Assembly (NCBI RefSeq): GCF_000150275.1 | Contig: NW_002060947.1 | Span: 5,132,702-5,196,701 of the forward strand | Length of the DNA: 64,000 bases | Direction of reading: 5' to 3' | DNA from: Trichoplax adhaerens | Taxonomy: Eukaryota > Placozoa > Uniplacotomia > Trichoplacea > Trichoplacidae | Part shown: piece by piece, positions 23,457-34,873 of the stretch | How the letters are laid out: every line of letters begins with the position of its first letter | How positions within the stretch are numbered: position 1 is the stretch's first letter | Notes under the pieces: generated by a model | The model's database searches: none | Told to the model about the DNA's origin: nothing | The model's input: only the letters and a program-made list of their open reading frames with translations | Made by a program: the position numbers and the translations under genes

Positions 23457-24458
23457 TTAGCTGGCTATTATTCGTAGTTTAGAAGTGTTCTTGTACAAGA
23501 AGTACTTTTGGATGTAAAGCCAAGCCTTTCTCTTAATATTGCAGTCAAATTTCAGATACAAAAATGGATTTAATACTGATATGAAAAGGGTTGTAGAAAA
23601 TGATAAGAAAGAAAGAATATAATACGTAGCATTTTCATTTTTTATATCTCGTAGTGATTTTCCTGTTATGATTATAGCTACTCCAATAGCAAAGAATGGC
23701 CATGTTATCGATAAATAAGATGCAGTTATAGTAATTAAAGCTTTAGTGAATTTTTTCCTTTTCATTTGCTCATCTTTTTGACTTCGTTCAGAAATATTTC
23801 CAGGTCTAATATGGTTATATTGATGCCAGTATATACTGCCATATGTGAATAGTAAAATAATAGTTGGTACGATGTACATTGTGATGATAGCTGTCATCAG
23901 AAATGCTCTTGCGAAAGAATCAATACTAACAAAATCGCATAGCCCGGGGTCATCAGGATAGACATCAACATAAAATATTACTGGAATATTTATAGTAACT
24001 GACATTAATACGGCACATAATACTAGTGAAGTTAAGAATTTTCTTTTATAACGCAAATAAAATCTCGAAAAGGGTTTTAAAGTTATAAAATATCGATCAA
24101 TACTTATTATGCATAAAGTAAATATAGATACGGAGTAAGAACTTAATATGGTGTAGAGAAATAGTCGGCAAAAACTAGAACCTAGAGCATAACTAATCTT
24201 AACAGTATCGCCGACTAAAACTGCTACACAACCTAATAATGTAACAACAGTGTCAGAAATAATAGAAATACGAACTAAATAATATGTGGGCTTATAGAAA
24301 TCACGATCATAAGTGATAATACGAAATACAAAGATATTTGCAATGCATCCAATAATTAAAGAAGGGAAAGTAGCAAGAGCGGCGATAGTCCTAATAATAT
24401 CGTAATTGTTCGTTCCATTTCTGAAGGTGTTATTAGAAATGCTACCGGAAACATTCAT
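23457..24458 (-). CDS. Class A (rhodopsin-like) GPCR, orphan
   Basis: A single-exon 333-residue receptor starting at an ATG at 24456-24458. Its N-terminus has several Asn-glycosylation sites (NVS, NNT, NGT). Landmarks: N41 (TM1), D69 (TM2), C97 before TM3, DRYF at 121-124, C174 in ECL2 after VYPDDPGL, P198 in TM5, HIRPGN at 216-221, TWPFF at 252-256 (TM6), GKSLRDI in ECL3, NPFLY at 297-301 then LKFD (TM7). TM4 lacks Trp. Residues 226-236 of ICL3 are highly charged. All class A features needed for coupling are kept apart from the CWxP spacing. It is closest by eye to the receptor at 28756-29772: both have SIDRYF, VYPDD and NPFLYLKFD. A plasma-membrane receptor of unknown ligand. Confidence 0.93.
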   Translation of the reverse strand: MNVSGSISNNTFRNGTNNYDIIRTIAALATFPSLIIGCIANIFVFRIITYDRDFYKPTYYLVRISIISDTVVTLLGCVAVLVGDTVKISYALGSSFCRLFLYTILSSYSVSIFTLCIISIDRYFITLKPFSRFYLRYKRKFLTSLVLCAVLMSVTINIPVIFYVDVYPDDPGLCDFVSIDSFARAFLMTAIITMYIVPTIILLFTYGSIYWHQYNHIRPGNISERSQKDEQMKRKKFTKALITITASYLSITWPFFAIGVAIIITGKSLRDIKNENATYYILSFLSFSTTLFISVLNPFLYLKFDCNIKRKAWLYIQKYFLYKNTSKLRIIAS

Positions 24459-24917
24459 GATCTTATTTTTACTGGCATTCCAAGCAAAGCTGCTATCCTA
24501 TTTAGAATGCAGAATTAAAATAGCTTTAATATGCGTCTTCACAGATACAGGACCCATGTTTACTTTTCAGCTTTAATGTTTAACGACTTGTAATTAGCAA
24601 AGGATGCCATCTACAGTACAAAATGTTAATTAATTTATAGCATGTATGGTTGTATTACTTTCAAAATTTTAAGTAATTTGACAAAGGCTTAGAATTCAAG
24701 TTTCGTAACTATGTGCTATCGACTGCTTTTACAAATATGCATAGGCTGGCTAGGCTATAATTGAAGTCATAATGTCAAACAGTCATTAGTCTGTTTGAAA
24801 GTTATTATAGGCTTATTATAGTCAATAAAATCTATGGTAAAACAAAATGATTCGTATTAAAAAGAACTTATCGTGCCAGACAAAGTTTATAAGTAATTTA
24901 TTATAAAATACGAAAGT
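24459..24917. other. Intergenic, 5' flank of receptor
   Basis: AT-rich upstream flank of the receptor, ending at the target-site duplication of an LTR-1 copy. Nothing else was recognised. Confidence 0.5.
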
Positions 24918-24922
24918 GCGAT

Positions 24923-25553
24923 TGTTACAGTGTTAAATACTGTATTACAGTAGAAATAACTATGTTAGGATAATTCTGTTAGACTATCCTTATTTAGTTA
25001 ACTTCTAATTTGGATATACTGTGTTTTAATATAGCACTGACTTTTTATGACAGTGACACTTATACACATACTGAAATTAATAGTTATAATAGGGAATGCA
25101 AATCATCTACTTACAGTTCGAATCATTGTGATTGTAATTTACTTATGGTAGACTGTAAGTTATCATGGAAATGTTCCGTGATAGGACATATCGTAATCTG
25201 ACTATTCTGTATTAGTCATTACATGTCTATGTTCGTAAATACTGTTATCTGCATTAAGGGAGCAGTAGCTAAAATTAATATCTAATTCAGTAAATGATTC
25301 TAATGTTAATTGTATTAACTATGACTCATGAACTATTGAGGAATAGTATATAAATGCAGTATATCGTAAAATAAAGAAGAATTGTCCAACTTAGTGTTTA
25401 ACGTAAAATACGAGGCGTTTAAGTCTTTGTGTAGTCTGCTAGTAGAGCAAAAGTGCTCGTGATAGTGCAGATATCGTTCCTTGATACGTAGTTCAAGGAA
25501 TTGACTTTTTGATCGTAGATTACGTTATCTTGTTGCAAAGCTGTTTTGAGACA
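24923..25553 (+). mobile_element. Solo LTR, family LTR-1
   Basis: A 631-bp solo LTR beginning TGTTACAGTG and ending TGTTTTGAGACA. It is flanked by a perfect 5-bp target-site duplication, GCGAT, at 24918-24922 and 25554-25558. Internal signals are a TATA-like AGTATATAAATG and AATAAAG about 20 bp later, giving the + strand as the element's sense. No internal region remains, so the coding part was lost by LTR-LTR recombination. The 5-bp duplication fits Ty3/Gypsy integrases, but the family is not proven. The open frame at 25010-25201 starts at TTG and shows no sign of selection. Confidence 0.93.
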
Positions 25554-25558
25554 GCGAT

Positions 25559-26912
25559 ACTTTCCTGTTGTAACTTTTTTTTAAATCAAATGATTTCTGT
25601 TCCGCATAATGAATATATTTTAGCCCTATTAAGTGTAGGATCAATTTTTTATACTACATCTTACTTTGATATTGAATAATTGAACAATTTTTAAGAAATT
25701 TAAATTTTAGGAGGAGCTTTTTAGGTTATTTGAGTCGGAACCTACATTATTTTCTATTCTATATTTGTAGCCATGTTACAACCACTCTTGTAAGACAGCT
25801 ACTACCTCCAACAGCGGTTAAGCACTGACACTAGTCTTTTCTAGGATCAATTCTAGAACTCTCTTTACTATAAAAGTAACCCATTTTTATATTTTCTAAC
25901 TAGATCTGCTAGTTGCTACAGAGTGCAAACAGAAATCTGAACACTAATAAACTTTGTCAGCTGTGCCGTATATTTTTAGATCTAAATTAGTAAAATTTTA
26001 AGCTCTACTTTAGTATACGTTAAGCATCCATATAACTGGAGATTAATTAACAATGATCAGAACACGATCTGACTCTTGAGCTTTCCTATAAATTAAGTAT
26101 CTAGCTAATTCACTTTCCTTTACCGGAAAATGCATTAAATATTTACTAGCAATCTATATACATAACATTATTCTACTCGTTGCTCTACGAGTACTGTGTT
26201 AAGCGATTTTTTGATTACTTTTACAATTCAGAAACATAACTTTATATATAAGTTAAATAATTAACGATTTTTTCGTTGCCTTATCACAATTGAGTAGAAA
26301 CTTATAGTTGTCGCACAAATCAAATACTTATCACCGTTAATTGCTATTAACATCTGGATATCATTATACAGAACAAAAAATTCGAGATGCCTATCCCAGC
26401 AGTAGCAATAAATATCTATCTTTATCTTAATATTGTGGTGTACAATAGAAACCGAACCAGTTTTTAGTAAATCAAGATAAAACGATTGATGTCAAGAATG
26501 CAACTGTCTATTATGATATAAACGTGATAATAATTATAAGTTTAATAACTATATATTTTCACGCATTTCTAGTGAATACAATGGGTAATATAGAAATTTT
26601 AAATTGATATATCATAAAAAATCCATTTAACTGTAAATTGTGAAATAAACGTATGTTAGTCAAAAGATAATTGTAATACTGTAACCTGCAATCATAATTT
26701 AGTATTGAGCAAATGGAGAAAACTGCCAATTATTTTCTTACCAAAACATAAATTTTCAATGAAAATGATGAGAATTCGTCGTTGTCACTTGAGTTTTAAT
26801 TATTTGTTTAGAGTCTTGATTCATATAGTCATTCGTAAAAATCTGCGAGAAGCCTTTTTCTTTATCGAAGCGGATATCGTACTCTTATGTAATAAGTTAT
26901 TGTCGATGATCG
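25559..26912. other. Intergenic, nothing recognised
   Basis: 1.35 kb between two LTR-1 insertions in the same orientation. No retroelement coding sequence lies between them, and their target-site duplications differ (GCGAT and TACGG), so these are two separate insertions, not the two ends of one element. Confidence 0.6.
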
Positions 26913-26917
26913 TACGG

Positions 26918-27819
26918 TGTTACAGTGTTAAATACTGTATTACAGTAGAAATATCTATGTTAGGATAATTCTGTGAGACTATCCTTATTTAGTTAACTTC
27001 TAATTTGGATATACTGTATTTTAATATAGCACTGACTTTTTATGACAGTGACACTTATACACATACTGAAATTAATAGTTATAATAGGGAATGCAAATCA
27101 TCTACTTACAGTTCGAATCATTGTGATTGTAATTTACTTATGGTAGATTGTAAATTATAATGGAAATGTTCCGTGATAGGACATATCGTAATCTGACTAT
27201 TCTGTATTAGTCATTACATGTCTATGTTTGTAAATACTGTTGTCTGCATTAAGGGAGCAGTAGCTATAATTAATATCTAATTTAGTAAATGATTCCGAGG
27301 TTAATTGTATTAACTATGACTCATGAGCTATTGAGGAGTAGTATATAAATGCAGTATATCGTGAAATAAAAAAGAATTCTCCAACTTAGTGTTTAACGTA
27401 AAATACGAGGCGTCTAAGTCTTTGTGTAGTCTGCTAGTAGAGCAAAAGTGTTTGTGATAGTGCAGATATCGTTCCTCGATACGTGGTTCAAGGAATTGAC
27501 TTATTGATCGTATATTGCGTTATCTTGTTGCAAAGCTGTTTTGTGGCACTAATTCAGTAAATGATTCCAATGTTAATTGTATTAACTATGACTCATGAAC
27601 TATTGAGGAGTAGTATATAAATGCAGTATATCGTGAAATAAAGAGAATTCTCCAACTTAGTGTTTAACGTAAAATACGAGGCGTTTAAGTCTTTGTGTAG
27701 TCTGCTAGTAGAGCAAAAGTGTTTGTGATAGTACAGATATCGTTCCTTGATACGTGGTTCAAGGAATTGACTTATTGATCGTATATTGCGTTATCTTGTT
27801 GCAAAGCTGTTTTGTGACA
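26918..27819 (+). mobile_element. LTR-1 copy: full LTR plus partial LTR
   Basis: A complete 631-bp LTR-1 (26918-27548, TGTTACAG to GTGGCA) is followed directly by LTR positions 360-631 again (27549-27819, ending GTGACA). The whole is flanked by a perfect 5-bp duplication, TACGG, at 26913-26917 and 27820-27824, so it descends from one integration. The two overlapping 271-bp parts differ at roughly eight sites by eye. Simplest reading: a deletion removed the internal region and the first 359 bp of the 3' LTR, with one breakpoint at the exact end of the 5' LTR. Self-integration of the cDNA is an alternative. Confidence 0.9.
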
Positions 27820-27824
27820 TACGG

Positions 27825-28755
27825 TGACGGAAGTTTATAATTAAAGCCACGCAAAGATTGCCATAGCTATGGTTTACTAACATACTTTTAGTCTATGCCT
27901 TCGCTAAGAATAAATGAGGGTATTTAAAATTCGATATTACCAATCGTGAGATTGAATTTTATTAACCTTCACATGGCATCTATTGTTTCAGATTTGAATA
28001 TCTAGCTAGTCACATTTTTAATTGAAGGCAGTCGAGTCATTTCATTCGCTAATGGTTAATTTTTCTATGAAATTTAGATTGCAGCACCAATAATTCAATT
28101 TTCATCTCAATTATTTCATCTAAATTAAATTACGCGTATTATCAATAAATTATAAATTATAATTATTAATGTATGTGAAAATACAAAAACTATATAAAAA
28201 GACAATGTTTTAACCTTTAGTAGGTCATGAACTACTAGAAGAATACCAGGTATATTTCTAGTGATCCATGAGTAGATGTACCACTTGCAGCAATTTTCTA
28301 TAGTATATTACAGTTACAGTAGGCAATATCTTTGCCACACTTTTATAATACTGTATCCCAGTATCCAAACTACTAGGGAAATTCCTACGGGGCTCCGGTT
28401 ATACTACTGCGAGACACACATACATGATTCTATTAATATAACTTATTTTTATTTAAATTACCGATTCTCGATTTCAATACTTTCAACCTTCTAACTTATT
28501 CTTAAAATTCTCAAACTTGCAACTTACGCTCTTACACTTTATCACGACTGTCACTTGTCTTCAGATCGACTAACTACTAAACCTAACGCTACATGATATT
28601 ATATACAGTAGTGTACTACAGGTCTTAATTGTGCATCAATCAAGCATATAATCAACTAAAGTACAATATACTACTGAACACTTACACTTATTTCTCTAGC
28701 TATTACTTTATATTTAGCCATTAATTTTATATTGAGCTAGAAATATAATCTAGCA
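27825..28755. other. Intergenic, nothing recognised
   Basis: 3' flank of the next receptor. It holds only short chance ORFs and a 12-bp palindrome (CCATAGCTATGG) near 27860. Confidence 0.5.
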
Positions 28756-29772
28756 TTAATAAGTGTACATCTTTGCAGATACTAGAATGAATCGTCGGCG
28801 ATATTCGGTGGTGGTCTTTCGTGGGATATACTTTCGTAGGTAATATCGAGATTTCTTCTTAATATTATAATCAAATTTCAGATATAAAAATGGATTTATC
28901 ACGGAAATACCAACTGTTGTGGAATATGACACAAACGAAAGCACATAATATACCAGATTTTCATCTCCCATCTGTCGTAGTGATTTTTTTGTTATGGCCA
29001 TAGCCATCCCAGTTGCAAAGTATGGCCATGTTATCAATAGATAAGATCCAGCAGTGGCAATCAAAACTTGATTAAATTTTTTTTTTTTCTCGTGCAAATT
29101 AATTCTAGTGAGGACAGAAATATTTCCAGGTCTAACATAGTTATGTTGATGCTTGAATATGCTGCCATACATAAATAATAAAATAATAGTAGGTAAAAAG
29201 TAAATTATGATAATATTGGCGATGAGGGATGCTATCGCGGAAGAGTTGATATGGACCATGTCGCATACCACCGTATCATCTGGATATACGTCGTTGTAAA
29301 ATATTGTTGGAATACTTAAAATTATAGAAAGTATCAAGGCAAGTATTACCATTGATATTAATAGATTTCGCCTATGATTCGAATAGAACTTCGAAAACGG
29401 TTTAACAATCACAAAATATCGATCAATACTGATAATACATAAAGTAAATATGGAAAGAGTGTAAGAACATTGGATAATATAGAAAAATATTCGGCACATA
29501 TACGATCCTAGGGTATAGTCAATATGAGCCATAACGAGGATCGAAAATGATGTAGTACCTATCAACGTAGCTATGATATCAGAAATGAGAGAAATACGAA
29601 TTAAATAATATGGAGTTTTATAAAAACAACTATTATTACAGATGACATAAAGTACGAAGACATTAACAATAAATCCTATAAATAAAACAGGAATAGACGC
29701 GGCAGAAGCGTAGATGTTAATAAGACTGTAATAGTTTTTTTCTTGGTTAGAAATGTTACTGGAGATATTCAT
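28756..29772 (-). CDS. Class A (rhodopsin-like) GPCR, orphan
   Basis: A single-exon 338-residue receptor starting at an ATG at 29770-29772, with two Asn-glycosylation sites (NIS at 2 and 6). Landmarks: N37 (TM1), D65 (TM2), C93 before TM3, DRYFVIVKP at 117-125, C170 in ECL2 after VYPDDTVV, P194 in TM5, YVRPGN at 212-217, TWPYF at 248-252 (TM6), KKSLRQM in ECL3, NPFLY at 293-297 then LKFD (TM7). TM4 lacks Trp. ICL3 has a Lys run encoded by a 12-base homopolymer (T run 29077-29088 on the + strand); the frame is intact across it, but it is a spot prone to sequencing error. The C-tail is basic (RKTTTEYRRR). A membrane receptor of unknown ligand, close to the gene at 23457-24458. Confidence 0.93.
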   Translation of the reverse strand: MNISSNISNQEKNYYSLINIYASAASIPVLFIGFIVNVFVLYVICNNSCFYKTPYYLIRISLISDIIATLIGTTSFSILVMAHIDYTLGSYMCRIFFYIIQCSYTLSIFTLCIISIDRYFVIVKPFSKFYSNHRRNLLISMVILALILSIILSIPTIFYNDVYPDDTVVCDMVHINSSAIASLIANIIIIYFLPTIILLFMYGSIFKHQHNYVRPGNISVLTRINLHEKKKKFNQVLIATAGSYLLITWPYFATGMAMAITKKSLRQMGDENLVYYVLSFVSYSTTVGISVINPFLYLKFDYNIKKKSRYYLRKYIPRKTTTEYRRRFILVSAKMYTY

Positions 29773-32344
29773 GACTCAATCTTTGCGGCGCTAATAGAAT
29801 GTAAAACACAATCCTATTTGTAGATCATACAACTAAAAATCACTAAGTAAAGATCGTTTAAATCATAACACAATATTATTTAATTTCAATCTAAAATGTA
29901 AGCAACTTCGATTGGAAACAAAGAGCTTCTATTGTTTACAGTTTTGCTATTTAAACGTTTTAATTTTAATCTTTTATTCCTTTAATAATATATTATATAC
30001 GATAGGGCAGACCTAAAGTAAAGATGTTAAATTTAGAGTTTGAGCTCTCGAATCTGGAATAAATTATTAGAGAATAGCTTCATCTCTTTGTTTGTACAAA
30101 TATTATTAATGCTGACTTTAAATATTAGTTTGACGCCGCCAGTAACGTATATATTACTATGTAATATCTGGCTTATTTATAGACGATATGAATATACGCA
30201 GTTCTTTATGTAGGACTATTTTACACAATTACATAATCAATCAGGTATGTAATATTTCTACAAGGCTTTTTAACTAGCTTACTTTCTGTAATATCATTAA
30301 CTTGAAAGTAAATATGGTTGCATTCGCGGCTCAGACCGGAAAGTAACAATTGAGTACATTAGTACCACCAACAACTAATCATAATAATGGAGCAGTTTAC
30401 TAGCATTTATCTTGAATCTAAAAAATCTCAAAGTTTTTCGCATTGCCACGATCAAGTGAATTCAATTAATATGTTTGATGCATTTCAAATTGTTACAGAA
30501 CCGATTAGATCATTTGAGCAGTTAATAACTAAACTCCAATATCGAATTATTTGATGTACTTAAAACTTAAATTTTGTTACTCTAAACGGCCTTTAAGGAT
30601 AGGAAAAAGAATAAGGCATTCATGTTTACAATAGTATTTCAATGAGAGAATATAAATTTGCTTTAAATTTATTTGCATATTAATTAAATTTAAATTGCGA
30701 TTTTTGTTAAATCTGGTGATATTTTTTATCAAATACACAGTCATATCGTCAACGGTAACAGAATTAGCTTGAGCAGGAGTTCTTAGTATCAATTAGATAT
30801 TGGAAGTATTAGCATTGTTAAATATTCAAGGATAGCTTTCACTACAAATGCTGAATTTGATCTTGATATTGGTTGACTAGCAATGATTGATACGATGGGT
30901 TCGAAAGTATATTACCGTATTGATGCCACAATATAGTTAATATCATAAAGTATAAATCTTATATTATTGCAATTTAAATATAAAATATATTAAAATAGAG
31001 GTGCCTCCTAATGTACGATAATTACGTACTAAGGTAGTTTATATGCATTCGATCACAAAGCTTATTATTGCTAAATTTACTAGAAATTAATATTATTATT
31101 AATTAATGATGTAGATGGAGTTACGATACTCGTACATGGGCTTCCGAAACACTGTTTTAGATAAGAAAAAAAAAAAAAGTAGAATAGTGTAGGAGAGAAC
31201 CTGCTTGTTTGCTAACAAGCTTTATGAACTCTTTTTAATTAGGAATACTGATAGCAAACGTAATTTATTCTTGTGAAAGATTTTACTACGGAACTAGAAT
31301 TTTTTCATGAAATATGGTGCAGCTGTATTTAGGGAATAATAATCATAGCGGTGGCTATTGACTTTGTATCTAAATTATAAGAAGCTTTTAATCGTTACCA
31401 TGCTGGGTGTTGACAAATAATAAAGACTAAATATAATTTAATTATACATTACATATCAACTTCTACATGTATCTAATAAATGTAAAGTGTTCATAGGAAA
31501 TTAATTACTGCAACAATAATATCATCATCATACTTCTGAATAGAAATAGCTAGTATGCAGTTATATATTAGAAACGAACTCGCGCTATCTCAAATTCTAA
31601 GGTTGTAACTTATAACCGTTACCTAAGAGTTTAGAATAAAGGAAATCTCTAATTATTTCTAAACAAACTTACAGTTTGTTTAGAAATACTTTCAATTCCT
31701 TAGTATCACTGCTGCTTTTGTTATTAATTGTTTTATTGTATATGAATTTATGAATAAATACCTAAAAGAGATTATTAGCTTGCCTTGCTCGAACCGCAAT
31801 AACAAGAAGTTTCAGTCCGTAGATTGTTGGTTATGGAAGTTCGTAAATAATTAAAATATTTTCTATTTATAGAGAATGAAATATAAGGAATTAGCTATTG
31901 AGAGTCACCGATAACAATAAATTCTGCTGCCCGACATAATACATCTGGCGCCACGGAAACTGCATCTACTGACTTCTATTTTTGAATCATATATATATTT
32001 ATCTCGTTTCATTCACAGGCAGCTAATATATTTTTGAAATTCTGCATTATTGCGCTCATAACTAATTTACGACACTAATTGCATCATAAAATTTAAATTA
32101 ACCCAGAATATTATTGGAAATGTTTGTGTTTTGTTTTGTAGAAACATATTAAATGTGCAGCTTCGTACTTTAATAACTCTAAAACTCGAATCTCATTTGG
32201 AGCATATGTTGTGCTTCTGCTGGAACTGCTTAAAGTGTTGTGCATATTTTTCGCTAGCAATATGATAACATAAATTCTACATTCCGCAGACGCACTTAAT
32301 ATCTGTATTGAAATTATTTCGCAATAATTATTGAACGTGACCCT
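29773..32344. other. Intergenic; one strong hairpin
   Basis: About 2.6 kb without a recognisable gene; a perfect 15-bp hairpin lies at 31655-31687 and a poly-A stretch near 31167. No receptor or retroelement protein fragment was seen. Confidence 0.5.
31655..31687. repeat. Perfect inverted repeat, 15-bp arms, 3-nt loop
   Basis: ATTTCTAAACAAACT at 31655-31669, loop TAC, then its exact reverse complement at 31673-31687. No gene adjoins it, so it is not an obvious terminator. It could be a small mobile-element relic. Confidence 0.9.
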
Positions 32345-32923
32345 GCGTCACAACCCTCTCTTGGTGACAAAGGAAACGTTTATTAACAAAGTAAAGAATC
32401 TCTCGTGCAAGTATAATAACTCGAGTTACTTCTCCCAGTATCTCCAGTTTCTACGTTAGCGATATACGCGAACTCGATTTCCCAACTGAACTCCGCAGAT
32501 AACTGAATATATTACACTTTTCTTCACTATAAGAGTCTTGCACCATTCTTGAGCAACTACTAATTTATTCTATAAATACACGTGCTTAAATAGATTTCTA
32601 TAATGAGTTCCAGTGTCAACTAGTGAGAATTCAGTTAGCGTTATCACTATGATATATTACTAAATATGTACGTCAATATTCTCATCCTAGGATAGCTACA
32701 AGCTACCACACACGACATATAGCCTTATTTGAATATTCATCAATTAACAATTGCTTATTTGATAACGGGGTACCGTGACACACACGACATATAGCCTTAT
32801 TTAACTGTTCATTAAGAGTTACTTATTTGGTAACGGCGTGCCGTGACACACACACACGACATATAGCCATATTTAACTATTCAGTAATTAACAGTTACTT
32901 ATTTGGTAACGGTGCACCGTGAC
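32345..32923 (-). mobile_element. Probable degenerate LTR (LTR-3)
   Basis: The left side begins GTCACAACCCTCTCTTGGTG and the right side ends GGTGCACCGTGAC. Both resemble the termini of LTR-2 (TGTTACAAACC... and ...CGCACCGTGACA), and on the minus strand a TATA/AATAAA-like GTATTTATAGAATAAAT is present, as in the other families. The outermost bases are eroded and I find no target-site duplication. The right third consists of three 72-bp tandem units. Confidence 0.6.
32708..32922. repeat. 72-bp tandem repeat, three copies
   Basis: Units start at 32708, 32780 and 32852 with ACACACGACATATAGCC and end in a variable GGTAACGG..CCGTGAC. In the element's orientation this is the U3 terminus, so the terminal 72 bp have been triplicated. 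The units differ by several substitutions. Confidence 0.93.
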
Positions 32924-34873
32924 TTTTTGTTGCAAGGAAAATCAAATCTGGAAAGCTCGAGTAGTATGAACATCCAGATAATAAATACCAGCCGATTTAA
33001 TGAATATCTTGAGTTATGTAATCTAACGTATTATAAGGCCTTGACAAACTAATTTCGTTCTCACCGATAATTACATGCATATTTAATTGGACGCAAAGGA
33101 ACCTTTCTGTATTATGTATCTGTTAGAATGGGTCCGCCACTTTGCAAGATATGGATTACGAGATTAGAGTTTTGAAGTTTAGTAAGCACGGAATATATCA
33201 TTCTGGATACATTGATTTAGAAAACTGAACTATGATAACCATAGGTCCTATGCAAGTATTTTCGTTAACGTACGGTAATTCTTAACAGCCTAAACAATAT
33301 CTTTAAAATACGTTCTACCATATTTACTTACTTAAATTACAATTGTAATCATGGTAGTAGTATATGCCCTACTACTACAATTATATATCATTTTCAGTTT
33401 TTAGTGCAAATTCCATTTCATTTTCCTCGTACGTACGTGCACGGATATATAACTATCAATATAAATTTAACGGAATGACTAGTTTAGAAATTGGAGTAAG
33501 ATCATACCTAATATTATATGGTATTTAATATCAATTGACTACTGCATATTTACTGGGCTTTAAATAACTTAAAAGTAATCACAGTACGATAAATTATAGA
33601 GATGGATGACGCATGTAATTTCATGTATGTTACGCGGGTATCGGCAATGATTACTTTCAAATCATCGAACACCTTAACTAAATACAATAGTAATAGTAAT
33701 TATTGACAAACAGAGGTAACTGTAAATCCTTGGCTTATTGAAGGACCTGATTCATATCAACATTTTAAACTAATTACAGATTGCTGTATTAGCCGATCAA
33801 CCATAAGCAAGTTGATACTCATTTATTTAAATTCCCCTCGTCGGTGTTAACGACAATACCATATTTGGCATTAATTTAAGATGATAATGATAGAGAATGA
33901 TCAATGCCTTGATAAACTACTGATGTGTCCATTACTGTATCATTTTACAAAAACTAAGCAATAATGGGAATAAAGTACACACTTCATCAAACTTTAATTT
34001 GCCATTTACGAATAATGAAATTTTACAGATTCATCAAACTTAATTGCAATTCATAAGAAAAATGAACTGGTATGAAGAAACACGTCTTCATTATTTAAGA
34101 AATTCGTTAATTTTCTCTTAAATATGATACAGCTTCCATATACAGTATCGGCTACTGGTTATCTACTTCTTAGAATCATTATGTTATAATGTTAACCAAT
34201 CAGCGGTAGTCATAGTGGCATTATTCGTTCAACACAATATTCAATAACTAATTTAGTCCACGTTTTCATACATTAAGTATTAAAGCATCTTACGAATTAT
34301 CAATAACTAGCTTTGCAAACGAATACGCCAGTTTATCCAAAAACTACGGCAATGAAGGAAGCAAATCATGGATTTGAGACTTAGCGCTAGCTGTGGCGTT
34401 TGTAGTGTTCCATGTATTCCTGCACTAAATAAACGAAAATCCATATTAATTACAGTAAAGATGTAGCAATGTATAGCAAATCGTACAGTTGTAAGAACGT
34501 GCGAGAAAAGCATACTCCAGTACTAATAAAGTAAAAAATTCATCTAATGCTTAGTTAAGTGACGTAATTTCATTAATAAGTAATGGTAAATTTACAAAGT
34601 TCAAAACTAGCTAAAGTTTGGTAAAGTAGAAACATCCTCTAGTTGAAGCTAGAGAAAGACATATGCAGTCACGGACAAAATTATATCTGTTGATATAGGA
34701 TAAACTACTCTCCAGCTCATATCGCAAAATAACCTACAGTGATTATGAGTAATTCTACGTTAGCGCTAATAATAATATATATGTTATATATATATATAAA
34801 ATAGGATATTTAAGGCTTGATCGGAAATAATATCAAAAGTATTAGTTACAGTACTACTTTTACAATTTTACAT
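32924..34873. other. Intergenic, nothing recognised
   Basis: About 1.95 kb; 3' flank of the first RTN4IP1-like gene. No gene or shared repeat was seen. Confidence 0.5.

Noticed and set aside
26705-26968. 87-codon open frame on the + strand
   Set aside because: It runs into the start of an LTR-1 copy, does not start at ATG, and has no family features.
24923-27819. The two same-strand LTR-1 copies as the ends of one full-length element
   Set aside because: Their target-site duplications differ (GCGAT and TACGG), and the 1.35 kb between them has no retroelement coding sequence.
30890-30915. GGGTTCGAAAG, resembling a tRNA T-loop
   Set aside because: No acceptor stem, anticodon arm or A box could be fitted around it. 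No convincing tRNA was found in the window.
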